Assembly (NCBI GenBank): GCA_963681505.1
Contig: OY811972.1
Location: forward strand, 16,349,110-16,413,109
Reading direction: 5' to 3'
Length of the DNA stretch: 64,000 bases
Source of the DNA: Eunapius fragilis
Lineage: Eukaryota; Porifera; Demospongiae; Spongillida; Spongillidae
This document shows, in pieces, positions 1 through 15,000 of this stretch. Each line of letters begins with the position of its first letter. Positions within the stretch are counted from its first letter, which is position 1. A program made the translations under genes and the position numbers. The notes beneath the pieces are model-generated. The model was not told the DNA's origin. It worked only from the letters and a program-made list of their open reading frames with translations, and did not search any database.

Positions 1-43
1 TGTTTACCTCCTCTCTCCCCCTCCCTCCCTCCCTCCCTCATAG

Positions 44-3000
44 CACCACTGCAGGTCATGTGGTAAGGTGTTCTGCAGCAACTGCTGCTCAAAAAAGGTC
101 ATGCTAGCCTCAAACAAGTAAGTCGTGTGTGTGCTGTGGTGATTTCGAAGCTAACTAGATTCAGTAATTCCTTTTTTCTTTCTATGTAGACCTATCTTTT
201 AATAACCTTAATATTAATATCTCCAGGGAACCTGTGCGTGCGTGTACTGCCTGCCACAAGAAGCAGTTGAACAAGACGTCCCGTGCATCAGAGGTGATCA
301 ACACGTTGGAGGAGAGCCTGGTATCGTCTTCTCTCCACATCACCAACGGCACAGCACCACCTCCATCAATCACCAGTCAGCTGATCCAGGCCCCGCCCCC
401 GCCCCTCATCCCCATCCAGCACGGCCACAGCACCAACAGCCTTCAGCAGATTCTTCTCACTCAGAACTCTGACGGTCACCTCTCCAGCGAGGGACCTATT
501 ACCCCTTTGAGGACCTCTGACTCCTTCATACCGGACCAGCTCAGCTCTGGCCCCAGCTCCTACACTGTGCACCACATTGGGAGGAACGGCAGAGACGCCC
601 CCAACAAGTCTGTCGCTGAAGAGGTGGGGACAAAGGAGAGAGAGGGGAGGAGGGAGGAGGCTGTCCCTCGAAGCTTTGACGAGAGGACGGCGACGCCGAA
701 ACGGTTTGACGATGTGGTTGCCAAGCGACCGATGGATGGCGTGACCGAGGACTCCAGAGAGCGGGCAGGTACTTCCGGTGGTGGCGGGTCAAGGGCGGGA
801 AAGGCTGGAGTGGTGGCCTACAGCCTGGAGGACTACGATGGACTGACCAAAGATGACAGCTATGTGGTAATTGAGACTCAGAGCAGTGGGAGCATGTTCC
901 CTCTCGGCCTGGACAGCAATCAGGGACAACTAGACGTGAACGCTTTGGCTTCCAAACTGGCTTCTTTAGAGGCAGCCGACATGGATGGTGGTCACTCAGT
1001 ACCCCCGTCACGGTCCCTGTCCTCAACTTCCTCTGATTTCAAGGAGGTGGCTTTGGAGGGTGGGGCGTGTCACAAGGTGACAATCACCGTGGGTACCATA
1101 GGGACTGTCGTGGGATGGGAGTTCTGCACTGAACCGAAGGGCGTGGCCTTTGGAATAACCTACTGCAGGGATGACAGACAGGAAGAGGTACAGGCTAAGT
1201 TAAAAATGGGAGGTGTAACTGGCAATGATGTCATTATTTACTCATTAGGTCCTGCCCTTAAGGCGGTGCACCTCACACAAGGCCACCCTCACAGGGGAGT
1301 ACGTAGTACAGAAGTGTGGAAAGTACATACTCAACTTTGACAACTGCCACTCCAAGTAAGGGCTGAACACACCTGTGTGTACGATTGTTTCACATGCTTC
1401 TCTGCTTGTTCTAGATATTCAGGTAGACAGCTGAGATACAAGATATGGCAAACGCCTCCTATTTAATGCCCAGCAATGCACTTAAATGTGATATTGTTTT
1501 CATCCCGTGGTCCATACGTAGTAAATCCTTATAGTAATTTATTTTATTCAATGTCAGATGTTTTAATATATGGAAATGAACTTAATTTAAAAGGTTAAAT
1601 TCAGATGAGGCCATTTTTTGTGACTGCAAAATCTACTGCTATCCAAACCAGCGCGCAACCTATCCTGTTACACACGCATACATGTAACTTAGTAGTTTGT
1701 GATCTGATCGGTGTTATCGATGATACATCACGCAAACAAAATTATTTTCAAAGGATAATTAATTACATGTTTTGAGCAGATTACCAAGATGAAAAGGATC
1801 TGTACAAATGGTGGCTTTAAAAAAAGCCGTTAAAAGACAGATGTCAGCGACAACCGTAAGGGGAAGAGAAGCAGTTTACTTGCTGCTGGTGTACTTGGTC
1901 ACAGCCTTGGTACCCTCGCTCACTGCGTGCTTAGACAGCTCACCAGGGAGGTGGAGCCTCACGGCAGTCTGGACCTCCCGGCTGGTGATCGTGTGCTTCT
2001 TGTTGTAGTGGGCCAGGCGGGACGCCTCGGTGGCTATCCTCTCGAAGATGTCGTTCACGAACGAGTTCATGATGCTCATGGCCTTGCTGGAGATGCCGGT
2101 GTCTGGGTGGACCTGCTTCATCACCTTGTAGATGTAGATGGAGTAGCTCTCCTTGCGGAGCTTCTTCTTCTTGCTCTTCTCTCCGGGCACCTTTGGCTTG
2201 GCGGCTGCCTTCTCTCCCTTCTTGCTTGCGACCTTTCCTGGCATTTGTGTTCGCTTCGAAATGAACTGAACTGATGATCCGAACTGCCGAGTGACGTTTC
2301 TATTTATAATCATTCGACTTCCGCTTGGCGCCGGATCACTTTAAGGCTAACCAATCGTATCGCTTCGTTCAGGTAGTGATCCGCTTAATCCAATTGGACG
2401 AATTATCCATCACAAAGTGATCCCCCTCGCTTCTACAAAAAGGGCGGGGGCCTTATTTTTATTATCTGTGACCACATCGCTTACACAATGACTGGACGTG
2501 GAAAAGGAGGGAAAGCCCGCGCCAAGGCAAAAAGCCGCTCTGCCCGCGCTGGACTGCAGTTCCCCGTTGGACGTGTTCACCGTCTCCTCCGTCAGGGGAA
2601 CTACGCCGAGCGTATCGGGGCGGGAGCTCCCGTGTACCTAGCCGCGGTGATGGAGTACCTTGCCGCCGAGATCTTGGAACTGGCGGGAAACGCGGCCCGC
2701 GACAACAAGAAGCAGAGGATCAATCCCCGCCACCTTCAGCTGGCCATTAGGAATGACGAAGAGCTGAACAAGCTGCTGGCCGGAGTGACCATCGCTCAGG
2801 GTGGTGTGTTGCCCAACATCCAGGCCACCCTCCTCCCCAAGAAGGCGGCAGCTGGCTCCGCCCCCTCCAAGAAGTCTGGCGAAGACGCATAAATACACAA
2901 TTCTGTCTTTCTCCTCACGTCCTGTTGCTTTTAACTGGCTTTTTTCAAAGCCACCACTTGACATGAGAGCATCTCCACCTTGCGTTCGGCACAACTCAGT

Positions 3001-6000
3001 TTTCCCAAATAAAAATACTAAAAATAATTTTGCGTATTTACATAACAACACTAAAATGAGTACACATCCCATACAAATCCTCACACCTCTTCTTCACTTA
3101 GTGCTCACTCCATACTTCATATCCAGATCATTAGCCAGCTTCTCTTTACCCACTTCACGAAGAGCTGCTGATAGCTGTTTGATAGAGGGGTAGGGGTGGT
3201 TGGGTGGTGCCCAGTCCAACCACCGTCCTAGCATGGCTGAGTAGTAGTCCCTCTCCCCAGTCCTTCCAGGTTCACGTACTATGCAGGACAATTGTTCTTC
3301 TGTGAAGCCTAATTCCCTACCAACGTCTTTCCAATCCTCACTGGCTGCCCTGGTGGCCCTAAATATCTCAGTATGGTTCTTACTATCCACTCTGACCTCA
3401 GGTATTGTCACATGGCTGTTACCATTGGATGCTAAATTTTTTGTGACACAGCTGGTACCTTTAGAAGGAAAAGAATGAGAAAGTAAATCTTTCCGCAAAC
3501 AACCCTCCCATTAGCATCTTCAGTACATGTATATGTACACACAAGTCTCACAATTCTCAATGTTAATGCTATTTTGTTTTCATCACATTCGCTTGGTGCA
3601 GTGTACGGCTTTCTCACATACAAACCTGCATGCATTGCTGCTATGTTCCAGTGTGTGCTGAAGAACAAAGTACTTACATAGGGTTACAGTTATGGTTACA
3701 TATCCACATACAAAGTTAACATGATAATAACAAATCATTCAATAGATATGGAAAAAAATTTTACCTACCAAAGTAAGCATCAATGGCATCAGCCTGGGCA
3801 GCCAACTGGCACTGTCTAAGGACATCAACCAGTGTCCTCCATGTTGTAGGTTTCCTTCCAGTACCAGTAATCCACCTCTGGAAGATGGCCCGTGTGATTG
3901 CTTCAACATTGAGCAGGTGTTCAGATCTGAGTGCATCCACCAACACTCCACTGTCGTCCTCCAGCAGCAGTATCCCCAAGGTGGGGTACCAGGTACCAAT
4001 GCTTTGGATGATGTTCAACTGACCAACATAAATGGACATCATATGCACGAGGGAAGGCGTGGCTGATGGAAGAAAAGAGTTAAAGAAAGAGAATGGCCTG
4101 GGGAAGAGGGACCATCATATACTCACAATCAATGGATGGAGGAGCACTCATTGTCACTTGAAGAGTAGTCTGATAGCCAAATTAACAGGCCTAGTTACCT
4201 AATATTACTGGTCCTCTGGACCTCACAATGGCTACATGGGAAAAAGGTGGGATAGGAAGGCATAATGCGTGCATACTCCTGAATGATGAAAAAGTGATGT
4301 GGGGACCAGGTGGGTATACCAGAGAAAGGCCTGGGGAAGAGGGACCAGGTGGGTATGCAAGACCCCGAGAAGAGGGACCAGGTGGGTATGCATACCTGCA
4401 CACTACACACCGGCCCACCTGGTCCTACCAGCGCTACTACTGGACATAACGTGCAAATGTTGAGATGAATCACTTTGCAATCTGCCACCGGACGCAGCAA
4501 GCTCTACCCCATCGCTTATAGGCCCCTTGACCCCTTTATAGTGTATCCTCCGACTGAATATCTCCCGTCTCTCTCGCCATAAGGAACGCGACGTATCTGG
4601 TGGGCGTATTCCCGCACTCAGGTGTGCCGCGCTAATCGATCGCACTCGTCAACACATACAATTAAAATGAAAAACAACAACAAAAACGACCGTCTGTCAC
4701 TAACTACAAAAACGTATCATGTACATACAGTTGTCTTACCGTTTCCCTATTGTGGTTCTCCAGAGGCAGGATGCCATATACGGGCATGCAAAAAGCCATC
4801 GCGTGCTCATGCATACGTAAATTACGTAATTATAGGATCTTTGCGGTATCAAAAAGGTGTACTACTGCCTAGGTATGCCATGTGACAGATGCTAGAGCTC
4901 TAGAGAGACGCAACATAAACATACGCTATATATAAAATGAGCACACAACAGCCCATAACAAATCCCAACACCTTATTCTCTTCACTTAGAGGTGTTCACA
5001 CCATACGTCTTGTCCAGATCATTAGCTAGCTTCTCCTTGCCCACGGAACGACAAGCTGCTGATAGCTGTTGGATGGGGGGGGGGGGGGGGGTCGTGGTTG
5101 GGTGGTGCCCAGTCCAACCACCGTCCTAGCATGGCTGAGTAGTAGTCCCTCTCCCCAGTCCTTCCAGGTTCACGGACTATGCAGGACAATTGTTCTTCTG
5201 TAAAGCCTAGCTCTATACCAATGTCTCTCCATTTCTCACTGGCTGCCTTGGTGACCATAAATATCTTAGTACGGTTGCTACTGTCTACTCTGACCTCAGG
5301 TATAGTCACATGGCTGTTGCCATTGGATGCTAAATCTTTTGTGACACCTTTTAAAAAATGAGAAAGTAAATCTTTTTCCCTTAGCATCTTCAGTACATGT
5401 ATGTACACACAGACTTGCAGTGCCAATGTTAAAGCCATTTCATTTTCATCATATTCACTTGGTGTATTGTACTGCTTTCTCAGGTATTCTATACGTGTAT
5501 TGCTGCTATGTTCCAGTGTGTGCTGAAGAACAATGTACTTACTTAGGGTTACAGTTATGGTTACATATCCACATACAATGTTCACATGATAATAACAAAT
5601 CATTCATTACATAGGGAAAAACCGAGCTCAAATTTTACGTACCAAAGTAAGCATCAATGGCATCAGCCTGGGCAGCCAACTGGCACTGTCTAAGGACATC
5701 AACCAGTGTCCTCAGTTCATGTTGTAGGCTTCCTTCCAGTACCAGTAATCCACCTCTGGAAGATGGCTCGTGTGATTGCTTCAGCATTGTGCGGGTGTTC
5801 AGATCTGAGTGCATCCACCAACACTCCATTGTGGTCCTCCAGCAGTAGTATCCCCAAGTCATAGTAGGTGGTACCAATGCTTTGGATGATGTTCAACTGA
5901 CCAACATAAATTGACATCAGATCCCTGATGGTGAGTGTGGCTAATAGAGAATGGACTGGGGAAGAGGAACCATGTTAGAACACAGCATATACTCACAATC

Positions 6001-9000
6001 AATGGATGGAGTAGCACTCATTGTCGCTTGAAGAGTAGTCTGATAGCCAAATTAACAGGCCTAGTTACCTGATGTTAATGGTCCTCTGGACCTCACAATG
6101 GCTACATGGGAAGGAGGTGGGATAGGAAGCTATAATACGTGCATACTGACTCCTCATGGTGAAAAAGTGATGTGGGGACCAGGTGGGTATACCAGAGAAA
6201 GGCCTGGGGAAGAAGGACTAGGTGGGTATGCAAGACCCCGGGAAGAGGGACCAGGTGGGTATGCAAGACCCCGGGAAGAGGGACCAGGTGGGTAAGCAAG
6301 ACCCCGGGAAGAGGGACTAGGTGGGTATGCATACCTGCACACTACACACCGGCCCACCCGGTCCTACCAGCGTTACTACTGGACATAACGTGCAGATGTT
6401 GAGATGAATCACTTTGCAATCTGAAGTCCACCGGACGAAGCTAGCTCTACCCCGTCGCTTGCATAGTTTTATCGGCCCCTTGGCACCTTTATAATGTAGC
6501 CGCCAACTGAATAGCTAGTCTCTCTCACCATATAGAACACGACATATCTGGCAGCGTATCAAGGTGTGCCGCGCTAATCGATTTGACTTCAACGCACTAG
6601 TCAACACATATAATTAAAAAAAAAAAAGACTATCACTTATTACGATAACGTATCAGTTGTCTTACCGTTTCCCTATTGCCAGCTCCAGAGGCAGGATGCG
6701 GGCATGCAAAAACCCATCGTGCGCTCATGCGTATTATAATTATGGCGGTATCAAAAAAGGTAGTGCATTGTACATGTATAACCAGAGATACTATCTCTGG
6801 TATAACAGACCGACGATAATTTCATGCGCTGTAGTTAGCGGTCACGTGCACAGGCAATCTTATTATTGGTGCATGGAAGGGCGTGCCTGTAGTACACGTC
6901 CACAACTATCGGTAGAAAATGCTTCAGTCCTGCGGCGCAATTTAAATAGCGAACAAGCCATAGCCACTCAAGTTTTAATGGCTGCTGGCGTAGATTGAAG
7001 TACATGCCATCATGCAAGTATATCACTAATTAAACAGCTATGAGCATGCAGGCAGAGATAATATACAGATATTATCTCTGGTGCAGGTTTGCCAAACATA
7101 CGCATACGCCAAAGCATAGATATTTGAGTACTACTCTACTCTAATATTTATGGCCAAAGATACATAGCAGATTAAAGGTGTAAGACTTCGTAAAAATTGT
7201 GGCTTTAAAAAAAGCCGTTAAAAGACAGATATCAGCGACAACCGTAAGGGGAAGAGAAGCAGTTTACTTGCTGCTGGTGTATTTGGTCACAGCCTTGGTA
7301 CCCTCGCTCACTGCGTGCTTAGACAGCTCACCAGGGAGGTGGAGCCTCACGGCAGTCTGGACCTCCCGGCTGGTGATCGTGTGCTTCTTGTTGTAGTGGG
7401 CCAGGCGGGACGCCTCGGTGGCTATCCTCTCGAAGATGTCGTTCACGAACGAGTTCATGATGCTCATGGCCTTGCTGGAGATGCCGGTGTCTGGGTGGAC
7501 CTGCTTCATCACCTTGTAGATGTAGATGGAGTAGCTCTCCTTGCGGAGCTTCTTCTTCTTGCTCTTCTCTCCGGGCACCTTTGGCTTGGCGGCTGCCTTC
7601 TCTCCCTTCTTGCTTGCGACCTTTCCTGGCATTTGTGTTCGCTTCGAAATGAACTGAACTGATGATCGGAACTGTCGAGAGATGTTTCTATTTATAATCT
7701 TTCGACTTCCGCTTGGCGCCGGATCACTTTAAGGCTAACCAATCGTATCGCTTCGATCAGATAGTGATCCGCTTAATCCTATTGGACGGATTGTTTATCC
7801 ACAAGGTGATCCTCCTCACTTCTACAAAAAGGGCGGGGGGCAGACATTATTATTACTTATTGTCTGTGGCCACATCGCTTAATACACAATGACTGGACGT
7901 GGAAAAGGAGGCAAAGCCCGCGCCAAGGCAAAAAGCCGCTCTGCCCGCGCTGGACTGCAGTTCCCCGTTGGACGTGTTCACCGTCTTCTCCGTCAGGGGA
8001 ACTACGCCGAGCGTATCGGGGCGGGAGCTCCCGTGTACCTAGCCGCGGTGATGGAGTACCTTGCCGCCGAGATCTTGGAACTGGCGGGAAACGCGGCCCG
8101 CGACAACAAGAAGCAGAGGATCAATCCCCGCCACCTTCAGCTGGCCATCAGGAATGACAAGAGCTGAACAAGCTGCTGGCCGGAGTGACCATCGCTCAGG
8201 GTGGTGTGTTGCCCAACATCCAGGCCACCCTCCTCCCCAAGAAGGCGGCAGCTGGCTCCGCCCCCTCCAAGAAGTCTGGCGAAGACGCATAAATATACAG
8301 ATCTGTCTTTTCCCTTCACATCCTGTTTAACTGGCTTTTTTCAAAGCCACCACTTTACATGAGAGCATCTCCACCTTGTGTTCTGCAAATGTACTTGCAA
8401 GTGATGTATCACCACGTTCATATTGCCAAGACAATGAATGATAAAACAACAAGAAAGCCTTAGAATAATGCATTCAGTATAATATTAGCTTGAGTGCAGG
8501 CATGCAATGGCCTAACATTGACCTCATTACTTGTAAGAAACTCACTTGATTTTTGCTAGTCTTATTTTGCAAACATATGGAGAAATGGCCCATACATAGG
8601 CGGTCATCTTGCTATTATTTTTCAAATTGAATTTCAAACACTTTTAAAATTACAATAAATCGGACTGATTGTGAAACTGTGCTTTATAAGATTATACCAT
8701 GAACCATTCGTAAACTAAAATCAAGACAAAAAATTTAATTTCTACCGCGCATAATTTATTCATAAACGAAGTACTCATTACGTAGTACCTTGCGTCATCT
8801 TGGAATAAAGTTAGAATTATAAAAAATTATGCCGGCAGCTACCAAATGTACCGATACAAATACACAAATTAAAATTAACTTATCTGCTATGCGTCACTGG
8901 AGATGTGGAGCGCATCAATTAGGCACAATGATGCATGCAGGGATCGAACTACATAGGCCCTTCATGATTTCATCTTCCGAGACGCAGGTGTTTTGGTGAG

Positions 9001-12000
9001 TATACTGTGTGAATTTCGTAGCGTAGGGTATGTTTAGCAGTGGGTAGTGTTCGGCCCTATGTGTAGAACAGGCATATCTTCAGAAGAGGAGATATGGCCT
9101 TCTCCCTATACAGTTGGCCATCTTCCTATAATAATTGACTTCTTCCTGTACTGTAACCAGTGTTAGCCTTCTCCCTATACTACTAGCTTTCTCCCTATAC
9201 GGTTGACCTTCTCCGCCATAATGATGGGCTTCTTATACCGTTGGCCTTCTCCCTATACCGTTGGCCTTCTCCCTATTCTCACTATACTGTTGGCCTTCTC
9301 CCTATACTGTTTGGCTTTCTCCCTATACTGTTGGCCTTCTCCCTATACTGTTGGCCTTCTCCCTATACTGTTGGCCTTCTCCCTATACTGTTGGCCTTCT
9401 CCCTATACTGTTGGCCTTCTCCCTATACTGTTGGCCTTTTTTATACTGTTGGCCTACTCCCTATACTGTTAGCCTTCTCCCTATACTGTTGGCCTTCTCC
9501 CGATACTGTTGGCCTTCTCCCTATACTGTTGGCCTTTTTTATACTGTTGGCCTTCTCCCTATACTGTTGACCTTCTCTCTATACTGTTGGCCTTCTTCCT
9601 ATACTGTTGGCCTTCTCCCTATACTGTTGGCCTTCTCCCTATACTGTTGGCCTTCTCCCTATACTGTAGGCCTTCTTTATACTGTTGGCCTTCTCCCTAT
9701 ACTGTTGGCCTTCTCCCTATACTGTTGGCCTTCTCCCTATACTGTTGGCCTTTTCCCTATACTGTTGGCCTTCTCTATATACTTTTGGCCTTCTCTGGTT
9801 CTCCTTATACTGTTGGCCTTCTCCCTATACTGTTGGCCTTTTCTATACTGTTGGCCTTCTCCGTATACTTTATACAGTTGGCCTTCTCTCAATACCGTTG
9901 GCCTTCTCCCTATACTGTTGGCCTTCTCTATACTGTTGGCCTTTTCTATACTGTTTACCTTCTCTCTATACTGTTGGCCTTCTCCCTATACTGTTGGCCT
10001 TCTTTATACTGTACGCCTTCTCCCTATACTGTTGGCCTTCTCCCTATACTGTTGGCCTTCTCCCTATACTGTTGGCCTTTTCCCTATACTGTTGGCCTTC
10101 TCTATATACATTTGGCCTTCTCCGGTTCTCCTTATACTGTTGGTCTTCTCCCTATACTGTTGGCCTTCTCGCTATACTGTTGGCCTTTTCCCTATCTGTT
10201 GGTCCTCTCACAACTGTTGACCTTCTCCCTATACTGTTGGCCTTTTCTATACTGTTGGCCTTCTCCGTATACTTTATACAGTTGGCCTTCTCCCTATACC
10301 GTTGGCCTTCTCCCTATACTGTTGGCCTTCTCTATACTGGCCTTTTCTATACTGTTGACCTTCTCTCTATACTGTTGGCCTTCTCCCTATACTGTTGGCC
10401 TTCTCACTATACTGTTGGCCTTCTTTATACTGTTAGCCTTCTCCCTATACTGTTGGCCTTCTCTATACTGTTAGCCTTCTCCCTATACTGTTGGCCTTCT
10501 CCCTATACTGTTGGCCTTTTCTATACTGTTGGCCTTCTCCGTATACTTTATACAGTTGGCCTTCTCTCTATACCGTTGGCCTTCTCCCTATACTGTTGGC
10601 CTTCTCTATATACTTTTGGCCTTCTCCGGTTCTCCTTATACTGTTGGCCTTCTCCCTATACTGTTGGCCTTCTCCCTATACTGTTGGCCTTTTCCCTATC
10701 TGTTGGTCCTCTCACAACTGTTGACCTTCTCCCTATACTGTTGGCCTTTTCTATACTGTTGGCCTTCTCCGTATACTTTATACAGTTGGCCTTCTCCCTA
10801 TACCGTTGGCCTTCTCTATACTGTTGGCCTTTTCTATACTGTTGACCTTCTCTCTATACTGTTGGCCTTCTCCCTATACTGTTGGCCTTCTCACTATATA
10901 CTGTTGGCCTTCTCACTATACTGTAGGATTTCTCTCTGCTGTTGGCCTTCTCCCTATACGGTTGGCCTTCTCTCTATACTGTTGGCCTTCTCTATACTGT
11001 TGGCCTAAACCCTATACTGTTGGCCATCTCCCTATACTGTTGGCCTTCTTTATACTGTTAGCCTTCACCCTATACTGTTGGCCTTCTCCCTATACTGTTA
11101 GCCTTCTCCCTATATTGTTGGCCTTTTCCCTATACTGTTGGCCTTCTCTATATTGTTGGCCTTTTCTATACTGTTGACCATCTCTCTATACTGTTGGCCT
11201 TCTCCCTATACTGTTGACCTTCTCACTATACTGTTGGCCTTCTCACTATACTGTTGGATTTCTCTCTGCTGTTGGCCTTCTCCCTATACGGTTGGCGTTC
11301 TCCCTGTACTGTTGGCCTTCTCCCTGTACTGTTGGCCTTCTCCCTATACTGTTGGCCTTCTTTATACTGTTAGCCTTCTCCCTATACTGTTAGCCTTCTC
11401 CTTATACTGTTAGCCTTCTCCTTATACTGTTGGCCTTCTCCCTATACTGTTGACCTTCTCTCAATACTGTTGGCCTTCTTCCTATACTGTTGGCCTTCTC
11501 CCTATACTGTTGGCCTTCTCCCTATACTGTTGGCCTTTTTTATACTGTTGGCCTACTCCCTATACTGTTAGCCTTCTCCCTATACTGTTGGCCTTCTCTC
11601 TCTACTGTTGGCCTTCTTCCTATACTGTTGGCCTTCTCCCTATATTGTTAGCCTTCTCCCTATACTGTTGGCCTTCTCCCTATACTGTTAGCCTTCTCCC
11701 TATACTGTTGGCCTTCTTTATACTGTAGGCCTTCTCCCTATACTGTTGGCCTTCTCCCTATACTGTTGGCCTTCTCCCTATACTGTTGGCCTTTTCCCTA
11801 TACTGTTGGCCTTCTCTATATACTTTTGGCCTTCTCCGGTTCTCCTTATACTGTTGGCCTTCTCCCTATACTGTTGGCCTTCTCCCTATACTGTAGGCCT
11901 TCTCCCTATACTGTTAGCCTTCTCCCTATACTGTTGGCCTTCTTTATACTGTAGGCCTTCTCCCTATACTGTTGGCCTTCTCCCTATACTGTTGGCCTTC

Positions 12001-15000
12001 TCCCTATACTGTTGGCCTTCTCCCTATACTGTTGGCCTTCTTTCTATACTGTTGGCCTTTTTCCTATACTGTTAGCCTTCTCCCTATTCTGTTGGCCTTC
12101 TCCCTATACTGTTGGCCTTTTTTATACTGTTGACCTTCTCTATATACTGTTGGCCTTTTCCCTATACTGTTGGCCTTCTCACTATACTGTTGGCCTTCTC
12201 TATATACTGTAGGCCTTTTCCCTATACTGTTGGCCTTCTCACTATACTGTTGGCCTTCTCCCTATACTGTAGGCCTTTTCCCTATACTGTTGGCCTTCTC
12301 CCTATACTGTTGGCCTTCTCCCTATACTGTTGGCCTTCTCTCTATACTGTTGGCCTTCTTTCTATACTGTTGGCCTTCTTTCTATACTGTTGGCCTTCTC
12401 CCTATACTGTTGGCCTTCTTTCTATACTGTTGGCCTTCTCCCTATACTGTTGGCCTTCTCTATACTGTTGGCCTTCTCCCTATACTGTTGGCCTTCTCCC
12501 TATACTATTGGCCTTCTCCCTATACTGTTGGCCTTCTCCCTATACTATTGGCCTTCTCTATACTGTTGGCCTTCTTCCTATACTGTTGGCCTTCTCCCTA
12601 TACAATTGGCCTACTCTATACTGTTGGCCTTCTCCCTATACTGTTGGCCTTCTCCCTATACTATTGGCCTTCTCCCTATACTATTGGCCTTCTCTATACT
12701 GTTGGCCTTCTTCCTATACTGTTGGCCTTCTCCCTATACATGTACTGTTAGCCTTCTCCCTATACTGTTGGCCTTCTCCCTATGCTGTTAACCTTTTCTC
12801 TATACAGTTGGCCTTCTTCCTATACTGTTGGCCTTCTCCCTATACTGTTGGCCTTTTTTATACTGTTGGCCTACTCCCTATACTGTTAGCCTTCTCACTA
12901 TACTGTTGGCCTTCTCCCTTACTGTTCGCCTTCTTTATACTGTTTGCCTTCTCCCTATATACTGTTGGCCTTCTCCCTATACTGTTGGCCTTTTCTATAC
13001 TGTTGGCCTTCTCACTATACTGTTGGCCTTCTCCCTATACTGTTGGCTTTCTTTATACTGTTAGCCTTCACCCTATACTGTTGGCCTTCTCTATACTGTT
13101 GGCCTTCTCCCGATACTGTTGGCCTTCTCCCTATACTGTTGGCCTTCTCCCTATACTGTTGGCCTTCTCCCTATACTGTTGGCCTTCACCCTATACTGTT
13201 GGCCTTCTCTATACTGTTGGCCTTCTCCCTATACTGTTGGCCTTCTCCCTATACTGTTAGCCTTCTCTATATTGTTGGCCTTTTCTATACTGTTGACCTC
13301 TCTATACTGTTGGCCTTCTCCCTATACTGTTGACCTTCTCACTATGCTGTTGGCCTTCTCACTATACTGTTGGATTTCTCTCTGCTGTTGGCCTTCTCCC
13401 TATACGGTTGGCCTTCTCCCTGTACTGTTGGCCTTCTCCCTGTACTGTTGGCCTTCTCCCTATACTGTTGGCCTTCTTTATACTGTTAGCCTTCTCCCTA
13501 TACTGTTAGCCTTCTCCTTATACTGTTAGCCTTCTCCTTATACTGTTGGCCTTCTCCCTATACTGTTGGCCTTCTCCCTATACTGTTGGCCTTCTTTATA
13601 CTGTAGGCCTTCTCCCTATACTGTTGGCCTTCTCCCTATACTGTTGGCCTTTTTTATACTGTTGACCTTCTCCATATACTGTTGGCCTTCTCCCTATACT
13701 GTTAGCCTTCTCCCTATACTGTTGGCCTTCTTTATACTGTAGGCCTTCTCCCTATACTGTTGGCCTTCTCCCTATACTGTTGGCCTTCTCCCTATACTGT
13801 TGGCCTTTTCCCTATACTGTTGGCCTTCTCTATATACTTTTGGCCTTCTCCCTATACTGTTGGCCTTCTCCCTATACTGTTAGCCTTCTCCCTATACTGT
13901 TGGCCTTCTCCCTATACTGTTGGCCTTCTCCCTATACTGTTGGCCTTCTCCCTATACTGTTGGCCTTCTCTCTATACTGTTGGCCTTTTTCCTATACTGT
14001 TAGCCTTCTCCCTATACTGTTGGCCTTCTCCCTATACTGTTGGCCTTCTCCCTATACTGTTGGCCTTTTTTATACTGTTGACCTTCTCTATATACTGTAG
14101 GCCTTTTCCCTATACTGTTGGCCTTCTCACTATACTGTTGGCCTTCTCTATATACTGTAGGCCTTTTCCCTATACTGTTGGCCTTCTCACTATACTGTTG
14201 GCCTTCTCCCTATACTGTAGGCCTTTTCTATACTGTTGGCCTTCTCCCTATACTGTTGGCCTTCTCCCTATACTATTGGCCTTCTCTATACTGTTGGCCT
14301 TCTTCATATACTGTTGGCCTTCTCCCTATACATGTACTGTTAGCCTTCTCCCTACCCTATACTGTTGGCCTTCTCCCTATGCTGTTGACCTTTTCTCTAT
14401 ACTGTTGGCCTTCTTCCTATACTGTTAGCCTTCTCCCTACCCTATACTGTTGGCCTTCTCCCTATGCTGTTGACCTTTTCTCTATACTGTTGGCCTTCTT
14501 CCTATACTGTTGGCCTTCTCCCTGTACTGTTGGCCTTCTCCCTATACTGTTGGCCTTTTTTATACTGTTGGCCTTCTCCCTATACTGTTGGCCTTCTCCC
14601 TATACTGTTAGCCTTCTCTGTATTGTTGGCCTTTTCTATACTGTTGACCTTCTCTCTATACTGTTGGCCTTCTCCCTATACTGTTGACCTTCTCACTATG
14701 CTGTTGGCCTTCTCACTATACTGTTGGATTTCTCTCTGCTGTTGGCCTTCTCCCTATACGGTTGGCCTTCTCCCTGTACTGTTGGCCTTCTCCCTGTACT
14801 GTTGGCCTTCTCCCTATACTGTTGGCCTTCTTTATACTGTTGGCCTTCTCCCTATACTGTTGGCCTTCTCCCTATACTGTTGGCCTTCTCCCTATACTGT
14901 TGGCCTTCTCCCTATACTGTTGGCCTTCTCCCTATACTGTTGGCCTTCTCCCTATACTGTTGGCCTTTTTAATACTGTTGGCCTACTCCCTATACTGTTG

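Noticed and set aside
541..1026. 161-codon minus-strand ORF opposite the FYCO1-like exon
   Set aside because: Shadow of the real plus-strand coding frame; no recognisable domain.
1927..2274. 115-codon plus-strand ORF opposite H2B (also at 7315)
   Set aside because: Antisense shadow of the highly conserved, GC-rich histone frame.
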